Below are positions 34,635-42,574 of a stretch of DNA of 64,000 nt, piece after piece; the stretch's first letter is position 1; each line of letters begins with the position of its first letter. Under the pieces are notes generated by a model. That model was not told the origin of the DNA, did not search any database, and worked only from the letters and a program-made list of their open reading frames with translations. This DNA comes from CAVTLG01 sp963735495. Its GTDB lineage: Bacteria; Chloroflexota; Ktedonobacteria; Ktedonobacterales; Ktedonobacteraceae. Where the stretch lies: positions 620,001 through 684,000 of the forward strand of contig CAVTLG010000014.1 in the NCBI GenBank assembly GCA_963735495.1. Direction: 5' to 3'. The position numbers and the translations under genes are program-made.

Positions 34635-35816
34635 ATGGAAACAGCTGTGACCGATCACAAAGCTATGCGTGATATCAACCAGAACCGCCTGCTGAATCTT
34701 ATCCGCCTCAAGGCGCCGATTTCGCGCCCGGAACTCGCGACGGAGTTAGGCTTGAGTCCGGCGACTGTGCTGGCTCTGACCAATGATTTGATTGGTCGTC
34801 AACTGGTGATTGAGAAGGGGACGGCGAATGCTCCACGGGGACGGCGCCCAACGCTTCTGGAGATAGATCCGAACGGGGGATATGCGGTCGGATTGATGGT
34901 ACGAGAATATGAGACGGTAGGCGTGATCGTGAATTTGCATGGCTTTGTCGTTTCTTCTCTCCATTGGAATCTGACCCTCACTGATCAGGAGGCGCAAATC
35001 ATCGAACACATTGCGCAACTCGTGGAGGAATTGATTATCCAGACAGGCATTGCTCGTGAGCGGATCATCGGGGTGGGATGTGCTATTTCTGGTTATATCG
35101 ATAGTCGCAATGGCATCTGCATCGATTCCTGGCAACTGGACTGGCATGATTTCGCACTGGCGAAGCCCCTATCTGAGCATTTGCACCTCCCTGTTCTGGT
35201 GAGTAACAATGTCAGCTGTATCTCCTGTTATGAAAACCTCTTTGGGCGTGGCCAGACCTATCAGAATTTTCTCACGGTCGCGATTGGGCGTGGGCTAGGT
35301 CTGGGGATTATGCTGAAAGGTGATCTCTATGGCGGTGCGACCGGCGGTGCTGGCGAATTTGGGCATACGGTGATTATGGTGGATGGCAGGCAGTGTGAAT
35401 GTGGCAATCGTGGTTGCCTGGAAGAGTATGTCACACACCGGGGAGTGCTCGCGACTTATGCGGAATTGCGCAAAGCAGAGGGCTATGAGCAGGAAGTGTA
35501 TACGCTTGAGCAACTGCTCCAGAGTTCTCCCGCAGATCAGCTTGCGCGTCAGACTTTTCACCAGGCTGGGCGATTGCTAGGCATCGGGCTGGCTAACGCC
35601 GTCAATTTATTTAACCCTGAATGTGTCATTCTGACCGGCGAGGGCATCGAGTTTGGTGATCGCTTCTTTGACCCGGTCCTACAAGCACTGCAGGAGCATC
35701 TCTTTTCCAAACTTGGCCGCTCGTTACAGGTCATTCTTGAACCGTGGGCAGGCTATGAGAGCTGGGCGCGTGGCGCTGGCGCTCTTGTGCTCAGCCAATT
35801 TCTCTTTGTGCAATGA
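34635..35816 (+). CDS. ROK-family transcriptional repressor
   Basis: The 393-residue regulator has a winged helix-turn-helix at residues 10-60 (NRLLNLIRLKAPISRPELA, LSPATVLALTNDLI), then a sugar-kinase-like ROK domain. The ROK zinc site is present in the GAGEFGHT-x8-CECGNRGCLEEYVT region (H and three Cys), and the glycine-rich AIGRGLGLGI loop is intact. Such proteins (XylR, NagC, Mlc types) bind A/T-rich palindromes and leave when sugar binds. Its own promoter and that of the divergent transporter carry identical operators, so it is the local regulator. The start is ATG at 34635 or the preceding GTG at 34632. Confidence 0.92.
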   Translation: METAVTDHKAMRDINQNRLLNLIRLKAPISRPELATELGLSPATVLALTNDLIGRQLVIEKGTANAPRGRRPTLLEIDPNGGYAVGLMVREYETVGVIVNLHGFVVSSLHWNLTLTDQEAQIIEHIAQLVEELIIQTGIARERIIGVGCAISGYIDSRNGICIDSWQLDWHDFALAKPLSEHLHLPVLVSNNVSCISCYENLFGRGQTYQNFLTVAIGRGLGLGIMLKGDLYGGATGGAGEFGHTVIMVDGRQCECGNRGCLEEYVTHRGVLATYAELRKAEGYEQEVYTLEQLLQSSPADQLARQTFHQAGRLLGIGLANAVNLFNPECVILTGEGIEFGDRFFDPVLQALQEHLFSKLGRSLQVILEPWAGYESWARGAGALVLSQFLFVQ

Positions 35817-35969
35817 TCTGCTAGCTGATCCATGCATTATCATGCTCTGGCTTGAGTGCTCGTCCGCCGCGTTCTGGCGGATGGACACTCTGAGATAATG
35901 TTTGGTTTTAGCTCGCTATCAGCCAACGTGTGCGCGTTCCAAACACTATCTGAGAAAGGTTCTCTTTGT

Positions 35970-38060
35970 ATGCCTATCAATGCTCTGCAAAAGGATACGT
36001 TATCTCCCCTCAATCCACGCCTGCCAGCGTTCTATTTTGGGGCTGATTACAACCCGGACCAATGGACCCCAAGGTTTGGCTATCAGGACGAGCAGGTGTG
36101 GTTTGAGGATCTGCGCCTGATGAAGCTGGCCCATGTGAATGTGGCCACCATCGGCGTTTTTAGCTGGACCTCTCTCCAGCCCGCTGAGCAGAGATTTACC
36201 TTTGACTGGCTAGATCGCATCATGGATCTGCTGCACGATCAGGGGATTTTCGCGTGCCTGGCGACGGGGACGGCGGCGCTACCGGCCTGGCTGGCCACGG
36301 CCTATCCTGATGCGTTGCCTGTTGACGCGCAGGGCGTGCGTCGGGGCTATGGTGAGCGTCAGAGTTATTGTCCCACCAGCCCGGACTTTCGCCGCCTGGC
36401 GCGTAATCTGGTGCGGCAACTCGCTGAGCGTTATCGCACGCACCCGGCGCTGCTGACCTGGCATGTGAGCAACGAGTATAATGGAGGCGCGACAGACCGC
36501 ATTGTTCCTTGCCACTGTGCTCGTTGTCGGGAGCGCTTTCGTGGCTGGTTGCGCGCGCGCTACGGCTCACTGGACGCCATAAATAGCAGTTGGATGACCG
36601 CATTCTGGAACCATATCTACACTGCCTGGGAACAAATTCTGATACCCGGTCCCTCCACAGATCGGGGTGTACAGGGCCAGTTGCTGGACTTTGCGCGCTT
36701 TACCAACGAGATTTACCTGGAATGCTTTTTGAATGAACAAGAAGTTTTACGTGAAATAACGCCTGCTGTGCCCATCACGACAAACTTTCTGGGTAATAAG
36801 TCGCTGGACCTCTTTACCTGGGGTGAACATCTTGATGTCGTTTCCTGGGATTCATATCCTGCTCGTACGACCGATCCCGCCGATACCGCGTTTCAACACG
36901 ATTTGATCCGTGGCAGCAAAGGAGGACAGCCGTTTCTACTGATGGAGCAAACGCCCAGTCAGGTACAATGGATGCCCCAGAACCCCCTGAAACGTCCGGG
37001 CGTCATGCGCTTAATAAGCTACCAGGCCATCGCGCATGGGGCCGAGGCCATTCAGTATTTCCAATGGCGGCAATCACGTGGGTCGGCGGAGATGTATCAT
37101 GGTGCGATTATCAGCCATGCCGGTCACGAGCATACCCGCGTGTTCCAGGAAGTCGCGGCGCTGGGCGCGGAACTGCATGCGTTGAGCCAGGGCGTGGGCC
37201 AGGGTCTTCTTGGTTCGCGTGTCCAGGCACGCGTCGCGCTGATGATGAGCTGGCCGAACTGGTGGAACGTAGAGTTCTTGCCGGGTCCCAGCGATCAGTT
37301 GCGCTATCTGGACGAGGTGCTGCTCTACTATCGTGCCTTATGGAAAGCACAGATGGCCGTTGATATCATTGCACCCGATGCGGATATTTCATCCTACGAC
37401 CTGGTTGTGGCTCCTCTGCTCAATATGGTCAGCGCGGAGCAGGGCGCGGCCATTGAACGCTATGTTGAGCAGGGCGGGGTCTTTGTAACCAGTTACTTCA
37501 GCGGGGTTGTCAACGAGCAAGCTCTGGCCTGGCTGGGGGGCTATCCTGGTCCCTTGCGGAAGACGCTGGGGATCTGGGTCGAAGAAATTGATCCGCTGGA
37601 GCCGGATATGTCCAATACGGTCGTTGTGGCGGCGGGTTCACGGCTAGCGGCAGGTCGCTATCGCTGCGAGCGCTGGGGTGAGGTGTTGCATCTGGAAGGC
37701 GCGCTGGCGCTGGCTACGTTCGGCGAGGATTTCTACGCTGGTTCTCCCGCGCTGACAGAGCACCGCCTGGGTACAGGTCGCGCTTTCTATGTCGCCACTA
37801 GGCCGGAGCCGGCTCTGATCGCGGAACTCATCGCGCTGTTACGCGACGACTTGCATCTGACCAGTCCCTTTGCTGTGCCGGAGCACGTCGAGGTTATTCA
37901 GCGCCGGGGAGACCAGCACACGTACACCTTCTTCCTGAACCACGCGAGTAGCGCAGCTTCCATCGCACTCCAGCAGCCCGTGTACGATGTTCTCCACGAC
38001 ACAGTCCACGAGAAAGTCGTGCAGCTTGAGGGGTATGGTGTGGTGATTGTAACTGCTTAG
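35970..38060 (+). CDS. GH42 beta-galactosidase
   Basis: A 696-residue cytoplasmic enzyme that cuts terminal beta-galactose. It begins LPAFYFGADYNPDQW, typical of GH42. The acid/base E169 is in VSNEYNGG and the nucleophile E326 in LLMEQTPS. A Zn-like cysteine cluster CHCARC follows the first. The trimerisation (flavodoxin-like) and C-terminal beta domains follow. The start at 35970 has GAGAAAGG upstream; an ATG at 35856 only adds an unrelated leader. It is the next gene after the ROK repressor on the same strand, and probably processes the sugar imported by the divergent transporter. There is no signal peptide. Confidence 0.92.
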   Translation: MPINALQKDTLSPLNPRLPAFYFGADYNPDQWTPRFGYQDEQVWFEDLRLMKLAHVNVATIGVFSWTSLQPAEQRFTFDWLDRIMDLLHDQGIFACLATGTAALPAWLATAYPDALPVDAQGVRRGYGERQSYCPTSPDFRRLARNLVRQLAERYRTHPALLTWHVSNEYNGGATDRIVPCHCARCRERFRGWLRARYGSLDAINSSWMTAFWNHIYTAWEQILIPGPSTDRGVQGQLLDFARFTNEIYLECFLNEQEVLREITPAVPITTNFLGNKSLDLFTWGEHLDVVSWDSYPARTTDPADTAFQHDLIRGSKGGQPFLLMEQTPSQVQWMPQNPLKRPGVMRLISYQAIAHGAEAIQYFQWRQSRGSAEMYHGAIISHAGHEHTRVFQEVAALGAELHALSQGVGQGLLGSRVQARVALMMSWPNWWNVEFLPGPSDQLRYLDEVLLYYRALWKAQMAVDIIAPDADISSYDLVVAPLLNMVSAEQGAAIERYVEQGGVFVTSYFSGVVNEQALAWLGGYPGPLRKTLGIWVEEIDPLEPDMSNTVVVAAGSRLAAGRYRCERWGEVLHLEGALALATFGEDFYAGSPALTEHRLGTGRAFYVATRPEPALIAELIALLRDDLHLTSPFAVPEHVEVIQRRGDQHTYTFFLNHASSAASIALQQPVYDVLHDTVHEKVVQLEGYGVVIVTA

Positions 38061-38100
38061 TTTTGCAGATGGACTTTGAGAAACCTTGAATTGATGGTCT

Positions 38101-38276
38101 GTAACTATTCAGGTACCGTGTGGAGGCTCGTGTAGGGGCCGAGCCAAGACCTTTTTGGGTGGCCTATCTGCCGCGTTGGATGAGGGAAAAAGGTCTTGGC
38201 GACCCTTGCGGCGGCCCACGGTGGACAACCGCAAGGGATTGTCCCTACGCGAGTACACACCTATCTGAATAGTTAC
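38101..38276. repeat. MITE-like element, 176 bp, with terminal inverted repeats
   Basis: Perfect 12-bp ends, GTAACTATTCAG (38101-38112) and its complement (38265-38276), extend as imperfect pairing through CGTGTAGGGG and TCCCTACGCG. Two internal hairpins can form: CCAAGACCTTTTT with AAAAAGGTCTTGG, and CTTGCGG with CCGCAAG. There is no coding capacity. A fragment like its left part (GCGTAGGGGCCGAGCAAAGACC-like) recurs at 54782-54803, and its end resembles 2109-2120. The flanking 230 bp up to the dehydrogenase (38277-38505) shows no supported gene. Confidence 0.75.
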
Positions 38277-38505
38277 GATGGTCTTTAAGTAACCTCTCGT
38301 TGGTGTGTACTGATTTTGCTTCAGCTATGCATGCCTTCGAGAGGTTCTTTTTGTCAACTACAACGCGTTGAGGAAGCTTTTTCCGGCTCATCAGTGTATC
38401 CTCAAACCAAGTGAACTGAGGTGCAGTGAAAAGAAAGTCGGGCCCGACCTTTACATACTGTGTTTTTGACGAGTTCACCCTTTATGTGAAGCGAAGGAGA
38501 TTGTT

Positions 38506-39720
38506 ATGTCACAGCAATGGTTTGAAGTACAACGCTACCTTGGGCAAGTATATGTTGCTCGTCAAAGTGGAGGCCAACCCCAATTGCAAAATCAGCAGGC
38601 GCTTGTGAAGATGGTGTCTGCAGGCATCTGTGGTACAGATATCAGAGTAACCAATGGTGATAAAGTGATAGCCGGGAATCCAGGTCACTATATTATTCCC
38701 GGGCATGAAGGTGTGGGACGTATTGTGGCTATCGGCAACGATGAAACAGGGCTAAAGCCGGGCGATTATGTTGTAGTGCTGCCACATGTTCATAAGCATA
38801 CCCCCTGTTCAGCGCCAGAGATCAATCCAACCTGCATCGGCAGCGGTCATACGCTGCATCGAGGATGGGATCTTGATGGGTGCTTTGCAGATTTCATTGT
38901 GGTACCAACCATCAGCCTCAGACGCATAGATGCGGAGCATCTGCATCTGGCTGAAGAACGTGCTCCCGAACTGAGTGCCGCAATTTTTGCCTTTGTCGAA
39001 CCGGTGCTTTGTGTGCTTTCGGCGTACGCACTGCTGGCAGAGCAAGCAAAAACCCTGCTCAGGCGTGAATTGGTACCGGGGCGTGCGCTTGTCATTGGCA
39101 GTGGTCCCATTGGTGTGCTGCATGGGCTGGCTCTACTCAAGCGTGGCTACAGCGTCGAGGTTCTGGATATGTTACCAAAGCGTGCTACACTTGCCCGCTG
39201 GTGCCTGAAAGATCAGATCTCTGTCTTCAATGCAGAGCATAGCAAGCGGGACTTTGACGTCGTGGTGGTTGCAGCATCAAGCGCCGACGCCATCAGAATG
39301 GCTGAAACTATGGTACGAGATGGAGGCATGGTTTATCTCTTTGCCGGATTGAATACTATCGACCGTGCGGCAATGGATGCGGCACAGGTCTTCTCCTACG
39401 AGAGTCTGCACCGGGCTACAAAGGGTATGATCACGGCTACTTCGCTCATGCACGGAGATAAAACCATCTTTTATCTCGGTCATAGTGGATACTATGAGCA
39501 TCTTGTAACAGAAGCTATCGCAGTTGTTGCAGAGCAGGCAAGCGAATTGAGCAGAGTCATCACTGGCATCATTCCCGGCTGGTCAAGCCCTTGTATCGAA
39601 TCGCGCTTGCCAGGCGGCGTTGACTGGGAGACAGAGGACGGTTCACCGGCCATCGTTTCTGTGTTGCATGGGATGGACTTGCGAAATAGACACTGCAAGT
39701 TACTCATATGTCCACGTTAA
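38506..39720 (+). CDS. Medium-chain zinc-dependent dehydrogenase, glucose/threonine-dehydrogenase-like
   Basis: A 404-residue MDR enzyme. Catalytic zinc residues are C42 in AGICGTDIRV and H68-E69 in IIPGHEGVGRIV, with E in AFVEPVLC. The cofactor fold begins ALVIGSGPIGVLHGLALL. The structural zinc lobe of four close cysteines is not intact; only scattered Cys are seen in HKHTPCSAP and NPTCIGSGH. The loop region resembles archaeal glucose dehydrogenases. It presumably oxidises a sugar or polyol with NAD(P). It is a single gene; AGGAGATTGTT precedes the ATG. Confidence 0.83.
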   Translation: MSQQWFEVQRYLGQVYVARQSGGQPQLQNQQALVKMVSAGICGTDIRVTNGDKVIAGNPGHYIIPGHEGVGRIVAIGNDETGLKPGDYVVVLPHVHKHTPCSAPEINPTCIGSGHTLHRGWDLDGCFADFIVVPTISLRRIDAEHLHLAEERAPELSAAIFAFVEPVLCVLSAYALLAEQAKTLLRRELVPGRALVIGSGPIGVLHGLALLKRGYSVEVLDMLPKRATLARWCLKDQISVFNAEHSKRDFDVVVVAASSADAIRMAETMVRDGGMVYLFAGLNTIDRAAMDAAQVFSYESLHRATKGMITATSLMHGDKTIFYLGHSGYYEHLVTEAIAVVAEQASELSRVITGIIPGWSSPCIESRLPGGVDWETEDGSPAIVSVLHGMDLRNRHCKLLICPR

Positions 39721-39982
39721 CTTAACAGAAGCATATGTTGTGCTGCTGTCAAAGCTCAATTGGTAGGAATGGAGAGCAATGGGAAGAGTGGGCACACACA
39801 ATAACGCCCCTCCTTCCATTCTCTGGACACAGACAGAGGCGCGAACCAAATCAACCTTATGTAGCGCAGTGCTGGAAGGCGAAACAGACAAAAACCTGTT
39901 GGGTGAAGTGCAGCTACATACGTCCTTATATTATACTAACGATGATGTTGAGTTTTAGAGGGTGGGCGAAAAGTAGAAAAAG

Positions 39983-42574
39983 ATGAAAAGACAGCTATCT
40001 TTTGCGGAACAACTGAGGCATGAACGTGAAAGGCATGGTTGGTCCCAGGAAAATGTCGCCTCGAAAATTGGCTGTAGCACAAAGACCGTGACCCGTTGGG
40101 AAGCTGGAAAGAGCCAGCCACGTACGTACCATCGTCAAAAAATCAGTAAGCTGTTTGGCAAAGACCTCGAAGAATTTAGCTTGGTCCCAGAGCCTGTTGA
40201 CGATACGATGACCGCTCTTGCTTCTCAAATAGTGAGCCAGCCAGCGCTTTTACCTGCTGTTCCTGGCTCTGAAAACATCCAGTTAGCGCCTGATCAGACG
40301 GTTGAGACTGCGACAAGAGCTTTTCCAATGACCCCTTATTCCCCGGCAGCAACATACCAGCGCATACAAGGATTCCCCCCTCCGACCCATCCCAGAGTCA
40401 TTCAACAGCGTGAACATGCGGTCAAAGCTATTTATACACAACTCATGCAATCGGACATCACCGCACTTGTCTTAACTGGCATCGGAGGGGTCGGAAAATC
40501 CACGCTTGCCGCACTCGTCTATCGCTATGTCTTAGAGCGTTATCCAGCAGAATTATGTACTGCTGAGCCTATCTGGTTGACAATCAGTGAGCGCGTGACT
40601 ACCGCAGATGTGATAGGGACGCTCTTTGAAATCCTTGGTAAACCTCTTCCTCATTTAGAAACTATGCCTCTATACAATCAGGTCATGATACTCTTCGACG
40701 TGCTGAATACAGCCGCAAATGCCAGGCTCATCATTCTGGATCAGTTTGAGAATGTCCTTGATTGGCAAACAGGCTATGCATTGGTAGAGCGCCCAGGAAT
40801 GGGGGAAATGCTGGATGCCATGAATAGTCAGCCGTGTCTGTGTAAACTACTCCTTACCAGCCGTATCTGGCCTAAGGGTACACGTGAATATCCATCTATG
40901 TATATGCAAGAGTACCCTGTTGCGGGTTTGAATAGAACCGAAGGGAGTGAACTCCTGCGGAAACAAGGTATTGGAACGCAACAAGCGAGCAATGTGCTGC
41001 TCCGCAAAGCTGTGACGCGTTGTGCCGGTCACGCTCTAGCACTCACTCTGCTCGCCTCACTGCTCAGGCAAAATCGTAGCCTGAGCTTAGCGCTCCTTTT
41101 CAGAAATGCTCTCTACACAAAACTCTGGCAAGGAAATATTGCACAGCAATTACTGGATTTTATCTATATGAAGCAGATCAATGAGCTACAAAGGAAACTC
41201 TTGTTCGCGTTTTCGATCTATCGAGAAGCTGTATCACTGGAAGCTGCACTTGCGCTCAGCGATCTGCATACTCAGGACGAGGCACAAGTCCCGCTTTCCT
41301 TTCATACCTTGCTGATGCAACGCCTGCTCCAGGCTTCAGGAAGGGGGCTTTATCATCTCCATGCCATCGTAGCCGACTATGTACGAGGGCGCTATATCGC
41401 TATGGATGGGGCAGAAAACGGTCTGCTCGCGGCTCATGATAGAGCCGCGCAATACTACCTCCAACAGGCTGTCATGTATTGTCCTCCTCTGGAGCAGAGA
41501 AGATGCGTCAGTGATGTCCAGCCATTGATAGAGGCTACCTGGCATCTGTGCCAGGCAGAGCGGTGGCAAGCAGCATGCGACTTGATCTCTCAAGAAGAAC
41601 TTTATCAGACCCTCAGGCGCTTAGGGGAAAACATCATTCTCCTGGAACTCTATCGACTGCTCCAGCCTTCGGAAAAGTGGCATCCAGAGGAGCGGATGTG
41701 GGAAGCTGAGATTTATGACCACTTGGGGCGCATGTATGCGGTAGTGGGGGAAAAAGAGCTAGCATTAGAAAACTATGAACGTGCTTTACAGGTATATGAA
41801 GTTTTAGAAATCTGCCAGGAAAAAGGGAGAACGCTCCATCATCTCGGCCTCCTTTATGAGAGTCTTGGACAGGATACACGAGCGAAAACATTTCATGAGC
41901 AAGCCTTGTTTGTGAACAGAAAAACGGGAGACAGCAAAGGGGAAGCAGATAGTCTCAACGGCCTGGGTTGGATTTATCATCGTCTGGGGCAGCAAGCAGA
42001 AGCTTTACACTTTTGCCAACAGTCGCTTATCATTCATCAGGAGAGAGGAAATCGCATAGGAGAAAGCGACACGCTTAACGCCTTAGGGCTGATCTATCAC
42101 GGATCAGGAGCGATGAAACAGGCGCGGCAATGCTATACACAATCGTTATCAACGCGGCGGGAAATAGGCAATCGCGAAAAAGTAGGGAGAACGTTGAATA
42201 ATCTGGGATTAGTCTACGCAGACCTGGAGCAGATCGAGAAAGCGTGGGAGTATTTCAAAGAATCCTATCTCATCCGTAAGGAGATTGGGGATCGTAAAGG
42301 GGAAGGTGGCGTTCTCTATAATTTGAGTAAAATGTATTTCAAACGTCACCATTATGATATCGCGCTGGCTGGTTTTTTGCTCGCTCGTAAAATTTTTAAG
42401 GACGTATGGAGCAGTGAGTATGAGGCAACACAAAGATGGATCGAAACCGTACAAAAAACTCTAGGAGAAGCTGCATTTACTGATTTATTGGGTGTTGTTG
42501 AACTAGAAGCATTAAAAATAGTGGAAAAAGCATTCAATGCAAACACAGAGTTCGATACAGAAGAAAAAACATAA
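39983..42574 (+). CDS. XRE helix-turn-helix / NB-ARC ATPase / TPR protein
   Basis: An 863-residue STAND protein. Residues 8-62 form an XRE HTH (LRHERERHGWSQENVASKIG, CSTKTVTRWEAGK). A linker leads to an NB-ARC/NACHT-like ATPase with Walker A GIGGVGKST at 166-174 and Walker B RLIILDQFENVLDW. From about 570 onward about six TPR repeats of roughly 40 residues follow (HHLGLLYESLGQ, NGLGWIYHRLGQQAEAL, NALGLIYHGSG and so on). Such proteins switch on by ligand-induced oligomerisation and act as regulators or immune sensors. It overlaps the next gene, a close paralogue, by 38 bases, so the two are co-translated. The signal and target are unknown. Confidence 0.88.
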   Translation: MKRQLSFAEQLRHERERHGWSQENVASKIGCSTKTVTRWEAGKSQPRTYHRQKISKLFGKDLEEFSLVPEPVDDTMTALASQIVSQPALLPAVPGSENIQLAPDQTVETATRAFPMTPYSPAATYQRIQGFPPPTHPRVIQQREHAVKAIYTQLMQSDITALVLTGIGGVGKSTLAALVYRYVLERYPAELCTAEPIWLTISERVTTADVIGTLFEILGKPLPHLETMPLYNQVMILFDVLNTAANARLIILDQFENVLDWQTGYALVERPGMGEMLDAMNSQPCLCKLLLTSRIWPKGTREYPSMYMQEYPVAGLNRTEGSELLRKQGIGTQQASNVLLRKAVTRCAGHALALTLLASLLRQNRSLSLALLFRNALYTKLWQGNIAQQLLDFIYMKQINELQRKLLFAFSIYREAVSLEAALALSDLHTQDEAQVPLSFHTLLMQRLLQASGRGLYHLHAIVADYVRGRYIAMDGAENGLLAAHDRAAQYYLQQAVMYCPPLEQRRCVSDVQPLIEATWHLCQAERWQAACDLISQEELYQTLRRLGENIILLELYRLLQPSEKWHPEERMWEAEIYDHLGRMYAVVGEKELALENYERALQVYEVLEICQEKGRTLHHLGLLYESLGQDTRAKTFHEQALFVNRKTGDSKGEADSLNGLGWIYHRLGQQAEALHFCQQSLIIHQERGNRIGESDTLNALGLIYHGSGAMKQARQCYTQSLSTRREIGNREKVGRTLNNLGLVYADLEQIEKAWEYFKESYLIRKEIGDRKGEGGVLYNLSKMYFKRHHYDIALAGFLLARKIFKDVWSSEYEATQRWIETVQKTLGEAAFTDLLGVVELEALKIVEKAFNANTEFDTEEKT

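Noticed and set aside
38245..38478. 77-codon minus-strand ORF between the MITE and the dehydrogenase gene
   Set aside because: It runs into the MITE end, has no ribosome site and matches nothing recognisable.
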